From positions 1 to 64,000 of the forward strand of contig NZ_FOVP01000021.1 of NCBI RefSeq assembly GCF_900115165.1: a stretch of DNA of 64,000 nucleotides. The letters run 5' to 3'. Source of the stretch: Roseovarius lutimaris (GTDB lineage Bacteria > Pseudomonadota > Alphaproteobacteria > Rhodobacterales > Rhodobacteraceae). This document shows positions 26,778 through 36,087 of the stretch, in pieces. The notes beneath the pieces were generated by a model, which worked only from the letters and a program-made list of their open reading frames with translations, had not been told where the DNA came from and did no database searches. The stretch's first letter is position 1, and the number at the start of each line of letters is the position of its first letter. Position numbers and translations under genes: made by a program.

Positions 26778-27653
26778 ATGGGCGAGGCCAAAAGACGCAA
26801 AAACGGAAACGAGGCAAAATTCCGTCGCTTAGATCAGCAATTGACTGGCGCAGGTGTGAATACTGATCAATTCGGATTTTGTGACGGCGAAGCATTCTTA
26901 GCTGCCGAGCAAAGAGATCCTTCGCTTTTAGAGACATACGCGCAGTGGGTGATGCTTCGGCCCCGTGATCGAGAATATGATGCTCATGTAAGAGAGACTG
27001 TCCCCAAACTTGCTCAGCTGGTGGCAACCGTCCTGGAAGAAGATACGTTGGAAGGATCATGCGAAATGGCATGCTCACTCTTAACAAAAAGTCTGGACCG
27101 ACTTGGCGTTTGGTCCGTTGGTTTGGTTGGCAGTTCAACATTCGAGGTCAAAGATCAGGATATTTGGCGCGGTTTGCATACTGTCGATCGGGCAGACTTT
27201 CCCGGTGCCAGACTTGGCCACACATGGGTTTGTGCGCCACCCTTCGTGGTCGTTGATGCGTCGATTAAAAGACAGCGTTGGGCTGGTGACGATATTTATC
27301 CGTATGTTCCGTCGATCATCCTCGATGACTGGGGACGAATGACCAAACCAACGCCAAAGGATGTGATCAGTGCCGAAATTCGAGCCGAGATGATGGTTGC
27401 GCGAGGAGCCATTCCAAATGGGGTGATTTACCAACTTGAACCCAACTTGAAAAAGTTCAGTGAGACCTTTCCCGCGACGGAAATTGTCATTGATCGTTTG
27501 ACGGCGCGGTACATTCCGACTGCTGCAAATTTATCTGACGGTACATTGGAGGAAATCAATAGCGCCGGAGAAATTGGGCGGGTCGGTCGAGAGATTTGGA
27601 GTGACGTGATAGCACCTGCCTTCAATGCAGACACAATCTGGCCACCACGTTGA
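26778..27653 (+). CDS. Hypothetical protein with transglutaminase-like triad
   Basis: A protein of 291 residues. MGEAKRRK at the start is a common N-terminus of SecC-linked or unknown proteins; the ATG at 26778 lies eight bases after GGGAG. Cys95 or Cys99 (LEGSCEMACSLLTKSLDRLG), His148 (LGHTWV) and Asp160 (VVVDASIK) are in the order and spacing of a papain/transglutaminase-type triad, with the helix following Cys as expected. The family is not recognised and the triad is a by-eye call. It is divergent from the exported protein gene. Confidence 0.7.
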   Translation: MGEAKRRKNGNEAKFRRLDQQLTGAGVNTDQFGFCDGEAFLAAEQRDPSLLETYAQWVMLRPRDREYDAHVRETVPKLAQLVATVLEEDTLEGSCEMACSLLTKSLDRLGVWSVGLVGSSTFEVKDQDIWRGLHTVDRADFPGARLGHTWVCAPPFVVVDASIKRQRWAGDDIYPYVPSIILDDWGRMTKPTPKDVISAEIRAEMMVARGAIPNGVIYQLEPNLKKFSETFPATEIVIDRLTARYIPTAANLSDGTLEEINSAGEIGRVGREIWSDVIAPAFNADTIWPPR

Positions 27654-27661
27654 CGCGACCT

Positions 27662-28615
27662 TTATGCTTTTGAAGACAGCGGACTTTGGAAAAAGGCGAT
27701 GATCTGTCGGATGACGTTTTCTCTGACTTCAGGAAGCTCAAGGAACAGCTCGTGCTTGGCGTTCAAAACTTGCTCAAGATGGCCCTTCGGCCAGTTCGCC
27801 ATTCTTGATCGAATAGAACCGACCCTAACAGTTTCTTCTTGATTGCCGCAGAATGTTAGGCAGGGAATGTCAGGCGACGGCAATTTGTCTAGCGCGGCAC
27901 ACTCCTTTAGCGCCGCGTAAAGCCAGCCCATACTTGGGCCGCCGGTGTGAAGGTCAGGACACTTGGTTCCTTGCATGATCCATCTGTCATACTCGGGTTT
28001 GCTGTTTGTTAGCGTGTTGTCGCCGAAGTCGTGGCGAAAAACATAGCTTTTGTCGTTGAAACCGGGCGCGTACATTTGACCCTTACCAATGGCTTGCAAT
28101 CCCCATGTGAGGGGCCAGGCGGCTATGCGTTCATACGGTGCCATATATATGCCGAACATCGGTGCAGAGAACGCTGCAGCTTCAATCGCAAGACCGTCCA
28201 TGAGTGATCGCAGGGCAATACAAGCGCCCATCGAATGTCCAACCAAGTACAGAGGCCTTGGCAATTGCAACTCGTCTACGCATGTCATGAGTGCTTGAAC
28301 ATCAAGCTGGTATTCGGAAAACGAATTGACGTGGCCCATTTTGGGATTGGGTGCAATTCGATCTGAAAGCCCATGACCCCTCCAGTCGATGACAACGGCA
28401 TTATATCCTGCGTCCACGAACGCCGCGACGGGGTGTCCGTAGAGTTCGATGTAGTCACCGCGACCTGGGAAAAAGAGAACCGTTCCCAGACATTCTTTGG
28501 TAGTCTGCCAGACACCAACCCGGAGTTTTACCCCATCGGTGGCCGTCACCATAAAGCCGTCGACAGCTTCTGGTGCTGTCGAAATGTCGGAGTGAATTTG
28601 TGCTGGTTCCATCAT
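27662..28615 (-). CDS. rcgR: Alpha/beta hydrolase, RcgR-like (putative quorum lactone hydrolase)
   Basis: A protein of 317 residues with an alpha/beta hydrolase fold of the monoacylglycerol-lipase type: FFPGRGDYIELY (oxyanion region), DWRGHGLSD, and nucleophile Ser128 in GHSMGA; acid and base residues follow (late His in NAKHELFLELPE). It overlaps the preceding membrane-protein gene by four bases. From memory, rhizobial plasmids carry an rcgA-rcgR pair affecting conjugation, annotated as a putative transporter and a quorum-lactone hydrolase; this pair has the same order and types. The name is therefore likely but unconfirmed. Confidence 0.75.
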   Translation of the reverse strand: MMEPAQIHSDISTAPEAVDGFMVTATDGVKLRVGVWQTTKECLGTVLFFPGRGDYIELYGHPVAAFVDAGYNAVVIDWRGHGLSDRIAPNPKMGHVNSFSEYQLDVQALMTCVDELQLPRPLYLVGHSMGACIALRSLMDGLAIEAAAFSAPMFGIYMAPYERIAAWPLTWGLQAIGKGQMYAPGFNDKSYVFRHDFGDNTLTNSKPEYDRWIMQGTKCPDLHTGGPSMGWLYAALKECAALDKLPSPDIPCLTFCGNQEETVRVGSIRSRMANWPKGHLEQVLNAKHELFLELPEVRENVIRQIIAFFQSPLSSKA

Positions 28616-30261
28616 GTTCCCTTCCCCTCCGGTACGGTTTTATGCGGCTCAAACCGCCAGAAAAGGCTTGCGACCGCAACTGTAACACTAACTCCGAGAA
28701 GGAGAGAAAAGCCATAGAATTGACCAATGGTGATGTACCCCATGGACAGTATAAGAACTACGGCACCCATACGGAACCACGTTCGCATCGCGCGGCTCTC
28801 TTCTTGTGCAAACAGGACGGTATTATCGATCCCGGTTTTCACCTGCACTAGGCACGCTGCAAAAACGAAACACAGAAGAAACAATAGCAAAAAGCTGGTG
28901 AAGAATGGCGACGGGCTACCATTGATCCAAAGCCACCTATCGTTGCTATAGCCCAGAAAAATCAAAGCATCATTCCACAACCATGCTGTGATACCTTCCG
29001 CATCTGAAACGAGATAGGCGGCATTCATCTTGATGCAAAGCGCCACAAGGATCCCCAGTACCGTGCATCGGAACACCGTCTGCATTATCTTGAGGCCAAT
29101 GCTGAATGCATGACCGTTGTACAAGGGTATGTGGCTATCGTCTTTTTCACTGCAAATCGCTGCGTAGTCGCCCGACACGGTGAACAGAAAAAGCGATGCC
29201 GAGAACAAAAACCAGTAGATCATGCCTGAGTAGAGAAACCCCAAGAATGATACAAATATTGCTGCGTTGTTGGACAAAACATCAGGTCTGACAAGAGCTA
29301 TAAGCATCCAGTCGATCATTGGCACGTTGGGGTCGTCAGCTTGTAGCGGCAACAAGTAAACGCCTGCCCATTGAACGATGAAAATCAGGAAGAAGCATAT
29401 CAAAAAAATAGCCCAAAACGACGACGTGAACGAACGCACCTTTGCATACCAATTTTCTTCATATTTGATCCGCCCGTAGTCGAGCAGTCTTCCACGGTCG
29501 GATTCCTTCCAAGCATTGATGAGTGACCCACACAGGATCAGAAGAATCGGGAGAAAAATTGGTTCGCCAAGATTCCACCCTGGGGACCAAATGAAGCCAA
29601 CTTGTTTTTCGATACCTTCGCTAGGGGAGTATGTGACGCTGTGAACGCCAAGGATTATCGTAAGAAACCACAAGATGCCCAGGCCGCCCCAGATTGCAAT
29701 TGGCATGATCAGGTGATTTGGCCCGCTGAACATTTGTTCGCATCGTAGAGCTAAACTGATCCCGCTAACGGTGGGCTTTTTATCAGGTACGGGAGGCGAC
29801 GCCACAAACGTATAGCTAGGGAGAAATGTGTTCTCTAGCGATATGTCATAGTCAACCGCGTGCTGTGCCTGCATAGGGCCGGAACTGCCAACATCGCTTT
29901 TTTTGGCTCGGCGCTCTGCGGTAAGCCGATCTTTCGACGCTCGGATTTCCGCTGCCCATCTACTTGTTTCCTCGGGGTCGTCACATCCGAAAATGCGAGC
30001 GAGCCAGCGAATATTTTCAGTGCCTATCCCGTTGTCATTCGCTTGGAACCAAACCTGTACGGAACGAAGGTCGATGCCTTTGGTGTTGCCATCCAACTCA
30101 CAGATTGCTTGCGTCAAGGTTTCGGCCGTCCACGGACCGTCAGCAAAACCTTTGCTGTCAACAGATCGTCCGGCACCTTCAGCGGCGAGCCGGGCAATTA
30201 GCACCTTAAAGTTGTCATCGCTTTGCTGCGGAGCAACAAAATATTTACCGTTTTTTTTCAA
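28612..30261 (-). CDS. rcgA: RcgA-like putative transporter with N-terminal helical domain
   Basis: A protein of 549 residues. Residues 1-115 are soluble, with WTAETLTQAICELDG, VQVWFQANDNGIG and NIRWLARIFGCDDPEETSRW, resembling the N-terminus I recall from RcgA-family putative transporters. From about residue 185 there are around ten hydrophobic helices. The stop overlaps the start of the hydrolase gene, so the two are coupled. If it acts as RcgA does, it takes part in controlling conjugation, perhaps by moving or sensing a small signal; mechanism unknown. Confidence 0.72.
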   Translation of the reverse strand: MKKNGKYFVAPQQSDDNFKVLIARLAAEGAGRSVDSKGFADGPWTAETLTQAICELDGNTKGIDLRSVQVWFQANDNGIGTENIRWLARIFGCDDPEETSRWAAEIRASKDRLTAERRAKKSDVGSSGPMQAQHAVDYDISLENTFLPSYTFVASPPVPDKKPTVSGISLALRCEQMFSGPNHLIMPIAIWGGLGILWFLTIILGVHSVTYSPSEGIEKQVGFIWSPGWNLGEPIFLPILLILCGSLINAWKESDRGRLLDYGRIKYEENWYAKVRSFTSSFWAIFLICFFLIFIVQWAGVYLLPLQADDPNVPMIDWMLIALVRPDVLSNNAAIFVSFLGFLYSGMIYWFLFSASLFLFTVSGDYAAICSEKDDSHIPLYNGHAFSIGLKIMQTVFRCTVLGILVALCIKMNAAYLVSDAEGITAWLWNDALIFLGYSNDRWLWINGSPSPFFTSFLLLFLLCFVFAACLVQVKTGIDNTVLFAQEESRAMRTWFRMGAVVLILSMGYITIGQFYGFSLLLGVSVTVAVASLFWRFEPHKTVPEGKGT

Positions 30262-30420
30262 ATTGTTAGTGGCTCCATGTTTCGTTCTTTTTCGTTACTT
30301 CGCGTTCTTTATCGTGCGTCTGCAGAAAATGTAAGTTCAACTAGTGCGGGTAGGTTCTGCTGCCAGAAGCAGAAGCCAGTTTCTAGGCATGTCTCAGCCA
30401 TAACCTTAGGGGGATTTTTC

Positions 30421-30645
30421 ATGACAACTGCTGCAACTTCATCAATCAAATCGGATGCACTTTCGATGCCAGCTACAACAAAAACCACACGCAAGGAGTC
30501 GAAACAGCGTAGAACCGCCGAGCCTATCAAGTTCATCCTCGATAGCGATACGCGAGATGTCGTAGGGTGGCTTTATAAGTGGAACACAGGAGCACTCGTT
30601 CCAATGTGGAAAGACGGAAAGCGCCAGAATGTAGTGTATGAATGA
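30421..30645 (+). CDS. Small basic protein with GWLYxWNTGA motif, copy 1
   Basis: A protein of 74 residues from the ATG at 30421, with GGGGGA well placed upstream. The last 45 residues match the 50-residue protein at 60608-60760: KFILDSDTRDVVGWLYKWNTGA against RILDRKTRTVVGWLYEWNTGA, then PMWKDGK and VxYE in both. The first 28 residues are Thr/Ser-rich and absent from the other copy. The family is unknown to me; likely a small beta-rich plasmid protein. A short gap separates it from rcgA, divergently. Confidence 0.75.
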   Translation: MTTAATSSIKSDALSMPATTKTTRKESKQRRTAEPIKFILDSDTRDVVGWLYKWNTGALVPMWKDGKRQNVVYE

Positions 30646-30978
30646 TCCGACTTACCCTAGGTTTTGACACTCTCCCGCAAACGACTCCCTCTAGTCTGTC
30701 GCATTAAGAAATGTCAGTACTATTGACCTATTTAACATAACAATGATTATGCGAATCTTGCCTGTACGCGCAAAGCGATAATGTCTCACATTTGCAAAGT
30801 AGAAGTCGTATTGCTTGGTTTTGGCGATGTCGCGCGCAACCTGGCGGGCATCTTCGTGTTCCTCGCGGGTGATGGACCGGAAGTCCATGTTCGGGGCAGC
30901 AGCGTGACTTCGAGGGGCAGGCTTGGCAGGAACAAGCGTGCATAAGTCTTGACTTATATACGGAGCTCAAATTCTGGA
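30646..30978. other. Gap downstream of hsdR with a doubtful small ORF
   Basis: An ORF of 65 codons at 30691-30888 (minus; REEHEDARQVARDIAKTKQYDF) has no ribosome site and may be a fragment. Nothing else seen. Confidence 0.3.
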
Positions 30979-33966
30979 TCAAGCTGTGCCACGCGCTTCA
31001 CGTAGTGCCCGACCGAACAAATAACTCGTTACCTTATTTCGTATCTCTGGGTCAGTCAGAATAATGTCACGCATTTCCGCGTCGTTCTGGAACATGCGGA
31101 TCATGCCCTGAAATGCAGCTTGATCATAAGCTGAGCGTACAACGTCCGGAGGATTGTTGCGTAGCATTTCTTGCATGTCATCATCAACGATCTGCGGATT
31201 TACAGCCTCAATTCTTGTCATCTGCGCTTCGGTAAATTGCGTTCCGTGACGGTCATTGAAGGACTTGATGATCTCGGACAGCTCCTTCTTCTCGTCGTCC
31301 GTGTAGGGCTTCGCGCCGAACTCGCTGATGGCGGCAAGGGCTTGCGTGTCACCAGGAGAAAGAGCTGCGTTACCCTGTTCTTTCTTATCCACCTTAAAGG
31401 CTTCCAAACGAATCATTTCCTCCGTGATCTCGATCTCAGGTGGAAGCTCACGGTTAGGCAACAAGCGCGAAAGCCAGCCACCATACGAGGCCAGTTTTTC
31501 TAGGCTAGTGTCCTCCAGTGAGATGACCTGAGCAATGAAAGCATAGAAGCGGTTGAAGCTCTTCAGAAGCTGACGAAACTCCTCTTGCCGCCCTTCATCA
31601 TCATCGGCCTCAAAGCGGGCAACAGCCTGCCGCACGAGGCCCTCAAGGCGAGGTCTGTCTGCGGTGCTAAGCGCTCCCCTAAAAAAGGTTTGGGCGAACC
31701 GCTCGATCTCGTCCTTGTCGAGATAGCCAAATTTGAAGAGCCGCCCTTCCAGATCATAAATCTGATTGGGGTCTGACATCGCCTCAACCGTAGTCGCTTC
31801 ATAGAATGGCCTGAAGGCCGTCTGGATGTCCTCGATGGTGTTCTGGAAATCGAGAATGAAGGTGCGATCCTTCCCTGCCCGCGTCCGGTTTAGGCGGGAG
31901 AGCGTCTGCACCGCCTGAAGACCGGAAAGCTTTCGATCAACATACATGGCACACAGCTTAGGCTGGTCAAAGCCTGTCTGATATTTCTCGGCCACGATCA
32001 GAATGTGATAGGTATCTGGATAAGGTGTCCCATCTGGCTTGAAACCATCGAACCGGCCGGGGAGTTCAGTCTCGGCAAACCCGTTTAGATCGGCCTCGGT
32101 TGTAGGCTCCCCACTCACGTCAAGATCGCCTGAGAAGGCGACAAGCGCTTTCAAATCGGTGTAACCCTGCGCCTTAATGTAGGTCTGTACGCCAAAAAAA
32201 TATTTGAGAGCATGTTCGCGGCTCTGGGAGATGATCATCGCCTTAGCTTGTCCGTTCAACTCATGCATGACGTGACGGCGGAAGTGCTCAACAATGATTT
32301 CGACCTTCTGGCCGATGGCTGTTGGATGTAGGCTGGCATATCGCGCGACTTTGCGCTGCCCTTTCCGTCCACTCAGCTCTGGGTCGTCTTCGATGGCCTT
32401 TTCAAGCTGATAGTAAGCCTTGTAGGTCATATAATTCTGAAGCACGTCGAGAATGAAGTTCTCCTCGATAGCTTGGCGCATGGAATAAAGATGGAACGGG
32501 TGAGGAAGCCCGTCTTCACCCGTCACGCCGAAGCGCTCCAAGGTGACGTTGCGAGGTGTGGCTGTGAACGCGAAGAAGCTGATATTTGCCTGCGGGCCAC
32601 GCGCCTTTTGATATTCGGCAATCAGATCCTCAATGTCGTCACTCGAATTGACGTCGCGCGTCAGGGCGTCGGTCATTGCTTGAGCGCTTTTGCCTGATTG
32701 GCTGGAATGCGCCTCGTCCACGATGACCGCAAAGGTGCGGTTCCCCTGCCCAGAGAGCTCTTTCAAGTGATCTGTCGAGAACTTCTGGATCGTCGTGACG
32801 ATGATCCGCGCCCCCTTGGCGATTGCGTCCTTCAGTTGGCGGGATGTGCCGTCGATCTTCTTGACGACGCCGGTCGTCTGCTCGAACTGCGTAACTGTTC
32901 CTTGGAGCTGCCTGTCTAGCACAACGCGGTCGGTCACAATGATCGCCGTGTTGAATACCTGTTTGTCAGCGTCGTCATGTAAGTTGATCGCATGGTGTGC
33001 CAGCCAGCCGATGGTGTTGGATTTCCCTGAGCCAGCCGAATGCTGGATCAGGTAATTGGAGCCGGTGCCGTGGGTTCTGGCGTGCGCCATGATTTTGCGC
33101 ACTGCGTCGAGCTGCTGAAAGCGCGGGAAGATCATCACCTCGTTCTTGCCCGTTACTTCCATCACCATGAACTGCCCGATGACATCGAGCAGCACGGAAC
33201 GGGAAAAGATCGCCTCGCCCCATGCGCCCGATTTGTAGAGATAAGCAATGCGGTGTTCATCCTCGACATCGGGATTTCCTGCGCCACCTTCGCGGCCTCG
33301 GTTGAACGGCAGGAAGCGAGTCTTCTCGTTCATCAGCCGCGTGGTCATAGAGGCGTTGTCTTCATCGAGCGCGAAGTGAACGAGCGCGCCCCGCTTGAAG
33401 GTGAGAAGTGGCTCGCCCGCTGGAGAACGGTCATCGCGATACTGCTTCTCAGCGTTGCGGAATGTCGATCCGGTCAGGAGGTTCTTCGCTTCGATGGTAA
33501 CAACAGGCAGGCCGTTGACGAAAAGCACCACGTCAAGGCGACCGCCGTGCTTTTGGCTGTATTCGACCTCATCCATCACTGACAGGATGTTGGCCTGATA
33601 TTCGGCCACACGTTTCGGCTCCAAAGCGCTCGCGGGACGGAAGTAGCAAAGGCTGAGCGCAATGCCAGGGACGATCTTGATCCCCTTGCGCAACACATCG
33701 AGCAGGCCACGATCCTTTAGCGCCTTGTCGAGCTGCTTGAAGAACACGTCTTCAGCCGAGGCTGTGTAGTGTTGGGAGAGCTTCTCCCAAGCCTCGGATT
33801 GTGTGTCCCGCACAAAGCGAAGGACAAGAGCCTTATCCATCGCCAGGGCACGATCATAGTCCGTCTTCGGATCACGGCGCTCGTAGCCCTCACCGCGCAC
33901 AAGCTCGGCGATGAGATGATCCTGAAGGACTTTTTCCTTGTGTATGCTGTGCGGGGAAATCGTCAT
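30979..33966 (-). CDS. hsdR: Type I restriction endonuclease, subunit R
   Basis: A protein of 995 residues from the ATG at 33966, which overlaps the preceding stop as ATGA. The N-terminal nuclease has Asp145, Glu159 and Lys161 (LDVVLFV then VTIEAKN). The motor has Walker A at 310-317 (SAGSGKSN), DEAH at 417-420 and motif VI (LQAVQTLSRLNR). HsdR pulls DNA past the HsdM-HsdS complex and cuts unmodified DNA far from the site. It is the last gene of the defence operon. The sequence appears intact. Confidence 0.95.
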   Translation of the reverse strand: MTISPHSIHKEKVLQDHLIAELVRGEGYERRDPKTDYDRALAMDKALVLRFVRDTQSEAWEKLSQHYTASAEDVFFKQLDKALKDRGLLDVLRKGIKIVPGIALSLCYFRPASALEPKRVAEYQANILSVMDEVEYSQKHGGRLDVVLFVNGLPVVTIEAKNLLTGSTFRNAEKQYRDDRSPAGEPLLTFKRGALVHFALDEDNASMTTRLMNEKTRFLPFNRGREGGAGNPDVEDEHRIAYLYKSGAWGEAIFSRSVLLDVIGQFMVMEVTGKNEVMIFPRFQQLDAVRKIMAHARTHGTGSNYLIQHSAGSGKSNTIGWLAHHAINLHDDADKQVFNTAIIVTDRVVLDRQLQGTVTQFEQTTGVVKKIDGTSRQLKDAIAKGARIIVTTIQKFSTDHLKELSGQGNRTFAVIVDEAHSSQSGKSAQAMTDALTRDVNSSDDIEDLIAEYQKARGPQANISFFAFTATPRNVTLERFGVTGEDGLPHPFHLYSMRQAIEENFILDVLQNYMTYKAYYQLEKAIEDDPELSGRKGQRKVARYASLHPTAIGQKVEIIVEHFRRHVMHELNGQAKAMIISQSREHALKYFFGVQTYIKAQGYTDLKALVAFSGDLDVSGEPTTEADLNGFAETELPGRFDGFKPDGTPYPDTYHILIVAEKYQTGFDQPKLCAMYVDRKLSGLQAVQTLSRLNRTRAGKDRTFILDFQNTIEDIQTAFRPFYEATTVEAMSDPNQIYDLEGRLFKFGYLDKDEIERFAQTFFRGALSTADRPRLEGLVRQAVARFEADDDEGRQEEFRQLLKSFNRFYAFIAQVISLEDTSLEKLASYGGWLSRLLPNRELPPEIEITEEMIRLEAFKVDKKEQGNAALSPGDTQALAAISEFGAKPYTDDEKKELSEIIKSFNDRHGTQFTEAQMTRIEAVNPQIVDDDMQEMLRNNPPDVVRSAYDQAAFQGMIRMFQNDAEMRDIILTDPEIRNKVTSYLFGRALREARGTA

Positions 33967-34508
33967 GACGCGACTCTCCCCTGCTGCGCACCCGTGAAGG
34001 CGGTCAGGTAGTCGCGAAGGGTGCACATCGCCTCGTGGAAGAAGCGCACATCAGTGGCGAGATAATCTCTTGCCTTGGTGCCGACGCCGCCATAGCGAAG
34101 TCTGGTCGATCCTGGGTCGATGTCGTTGATCTCCTGCAAACGCTTCTGAGCCCAAGTGTCCAGCCCTGTGACCTTGTTCATGAGCCCATGAAGGCTGTGT
34201 CCACGGTCGATCTTCTCGCCGGTCTGCGCCTCGATGATCTGCTTCAGCTTCACCTCGAAGGCGTGGCGAAACAGATAGATGATCGGGAACTGTGCAACGA
34301 AATCTTCGATGTCGTTGTTGTAAACCTGCTTGATCAGTGCCTCGCTGCACCGAAAGTAGTTATCTGAAATATCTCCCAAATTATTCTCCTCCAAAATGTC
34401 CATGTCCCCGAAGGAAAAACACTTCGGAAGGCTCCACTCGTTAAATCTCTGAAATTCTGTATCTGGCACCCAGAACAAAGGGTGATGACGGGGGTCTCTT
34501 TCGGTCAT
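33963..34508 (-). CDS. Hypothetical protein in defence operon, possibly HEPN-like
   Basis: A protein of 181 residues, helical, with YLFRHAFEVKLKQIIEAQTGEKIDRGHSLHGLM in the middle. Arg and His on such helices recall HEPN nucleases, but the strict RxxxxH is not seen, so the assignment is weak. It overlaps both neighbours by four bases, so it is translated together with hsdR and the HEPN protein before it. It could be a toxin partner, or a substrate-recognition or immunity part. Confidence 0.7.
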   Translation of the reverse strand: MTERDPRHHPLFWVPDTEFQRFNEWSLPKCFSFGDMDILEENNLGDISDNYFRCSEALIKQVYNNDIEDFVAQFPIIYLFRHAFEVKLKQIIEAQTGEKIDRGHSLHGLMNKVTGLDTWAQKRLQEINDIDPGSTRLRYGGVGTKARDYLATDVRFFHEAMCTLRDYLTAFTGAQQGRVAS

Positions 34509-35029
34509 GGCATCGCCTCGGCTGCTTCAAATTGTTCAGCCGCTGATTGCAGGTCCCCCTCCTGCTCGTATGCTGCCATCGTTTCGCAAAACAAGGTTGC
34601 AAGTGCACAACCGAGACGATTCATGTCAGCACGCCTCAATCGAAGCCGCCTTCCAGCTACCGGAACAATCTGACCTGTCAGAAATCCATTCTCGTTCAAT
34701 GGCCTGATCTGGCGACCGTCACCATGAGCAACTGAGTTGCGAATGCTGGTGAAAAAATCAAATGCCGTCATCTCGGGTAACTCTTGCACCAACCAAGGTG
34801 CGTCAATGATCCGCGCCGCCTGTAAGGCAATGCCTACTTCTCGTGCCTGCACATCATCGGGGCCATTCTGATTGGCCGGTGTGCGCGCACGCTGAACAAC
34901 CCAGCAAACGATGGTGGTGAAAAGCGCATAAGATTCCGTCGCCTTGTAGTCTTCCTTTGTGCTCGTCAGCATTTCGGCAAGTCGGCGAACGGTTTCGTAC
35001 TCGGCTGCGTGTTCCTGTATCTGCCCCAT
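34505..35029 (-). CDS. HEPN-domain protein in defence operon
   Basis: A protein of 174 residues, mostly helical. The HEPN ribonuclease signature RxxxxH is visible as Arg97-NSVA-His102 in SIRNSVAHGDGRQIRPLNE. HEPN proteins often cut RNA when defence systems are triggered. Its ATG at 35029 overlaps the stop of the Mrr-like gene as TAATG. The longer frame from 35059 is less likely. Confidence 0.75.
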   Translation of the reverse strand: MGQIQEHAAEYETVRRLAEMLTSTKEDYKATESYALFTTIVCWVVQRARTPANQNGPDDVQAREVGIALQAARIIDAPWLVQELPEMTAFDFFTSIRNSVAHGDGRQIRPLNENGFLTGQIVPVAGRRLRLRRADMNRLGCALATLFCETMAAYEQEGDLQSAAEQFEAAEAMP

Positions 35030-36087
35030 TAATTCGCCCCCCCTGTCATCGGTGCCCAAATCTGCTTCAGAGGCAGCTTGGCGCGGGTTTCGTCGGAGAG
35101 CTCGCCATAGGTGCGGAAAAGCGCCTTCAGTAGATCGGGCATCTGCCAGAGGCGGAGCTTGAAGAAGTTGCTGTCCAGCTCCTTCTGGGCAACGGCGTTC
35201 ACACCGCCGATGCTGACCAGAAGCCCCGTCTGGGCTTGGCTGTTCGAGACTGAGCCGATCAGGCGCAACACCACGTCATGGTTCGCCACGCCATCACCGG
35301 ACTTCACCTGCACGCAAATGCGATCCTCGCCAAGGCCAAGCGTGCCGCCTGCGGCCAGAATATCGACGCCGCCATCGGCACCTGGCGGGGAAACCTTGGT
35401 GGTGTAGCCCTCAACCCGCATGATCTCAGCCACCAGATCGGCCAGGGCATGACCTGCGAACTCAGACTTGATCAACGAGATAATCTGCTGATGCGCAATG
35501 TCCTCGATGTCGGTCTGGTAGTCTTCCGCCTCAACGTCATCATCCTCTGCCCCGTTCACGGGCAGGGGCTTAGGTGCCTGCCCCTGCTTGCCCAAGAGCG
35601 CACCAGGATCGGTGCCAGTCTCAAGGACGGCCTGCACGCGCTCAAGGGCGGAATTGCGCTTGATCTGGCAGATGGTCATGAACGCACCGAAGGAATGGCG
35701 CAGGTCCTGCTTGAAGGTGTCGCGAGGCAGCGACTCTTCCTTCCATTCTACGGTGCGCGAGTGTTTGAAGTCGCTCACGCCGTCGAATTGGTAGTCGCCC
35801 GTCACGATCCCGATGGCCACGCCGTTCGTGACCTTGCGCGGCATCACCACGATGTCGCCGACCTCGATCCGGTTCACAAATTGGTTGAGCTGAGCAGCGA
35901 AGTTGCGCAGGCGGTTCTTGCCTTGATCGGGCATGACCTCTTGGAGCTGCACCAACACCGCATCACGATCCGCGCAGGCGCTCAGATCGCTAACTTCCAG
36001 AAAACCGGGGAACAGCTTGCTCTGGTCGATAGCTGCAAGCTCCCGCTCCCCATGTGCCCCTGCCCTGACGATCCATAACCTGGTCAT
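35029..36087 (-). CDS. Mrr-type restriction endonuclease
   Basis: A protein of 352 residues. The C-terminal half has the Mrr/PD-(D/E)xK centre: a helix with FAGHALADLVAEIMRVEGY, then GADGGVDILAAGG with Asp242, and QVK at 260-262. The first 130 residues (RLWIVRAGAHGERE, later VGDIVVMPRKV and GIVTGDYQF) look like a small DNA- or modified-base-reading domain. Mrr enzymes usually cut methylated DNA. Embedded between hsdS and HEPN genes, it may add a second cutting activity to the type I system. Confidence 0.88.
   Translation of the reverse strand: MTRLWIVRAGAHGERELAAIDQSKLFPGFLEVSDLSACADRDAVLVQLQEVMPDQGKNRLRNFAAQLNQFVNRIEVGDIVVMPRKVTNGVAIGIVTGDYQFDGVSDFKHSRTVEWKEESLPRDTFKQDLRHSFGAFMTICQIKRNSALERVQAVLETGTDPGALLGKQGQAPKPLPVNGAEDDDVEAEDYQTDIEDIAHQQIISLIKSEFAGHALADLVAEIMRVEGYTTKVSPPGADGGVDILAAGGTLGLGEDRICVQVKSGDGVANHDVVLRLIGSVSNSQAQTGLLVSIGGVNAVAQKELDSNFFKLRLWQMPDLLKALFRTYGELSDETRAKLPLKQIWAPMTGGAN

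Noticed and set aside
28398..28406. ATATCCTGC, resembling an IncP/Ti-type nic site
   Set aside because: It lies inside the rcgR-like coding sequence, far from the relaxase; probably chance.
30691..30888. 65-codon minus-strand ORF below hsdR
   Set aside because: No ribosome site or family; kept only as a doubtful remark in the gap entry.
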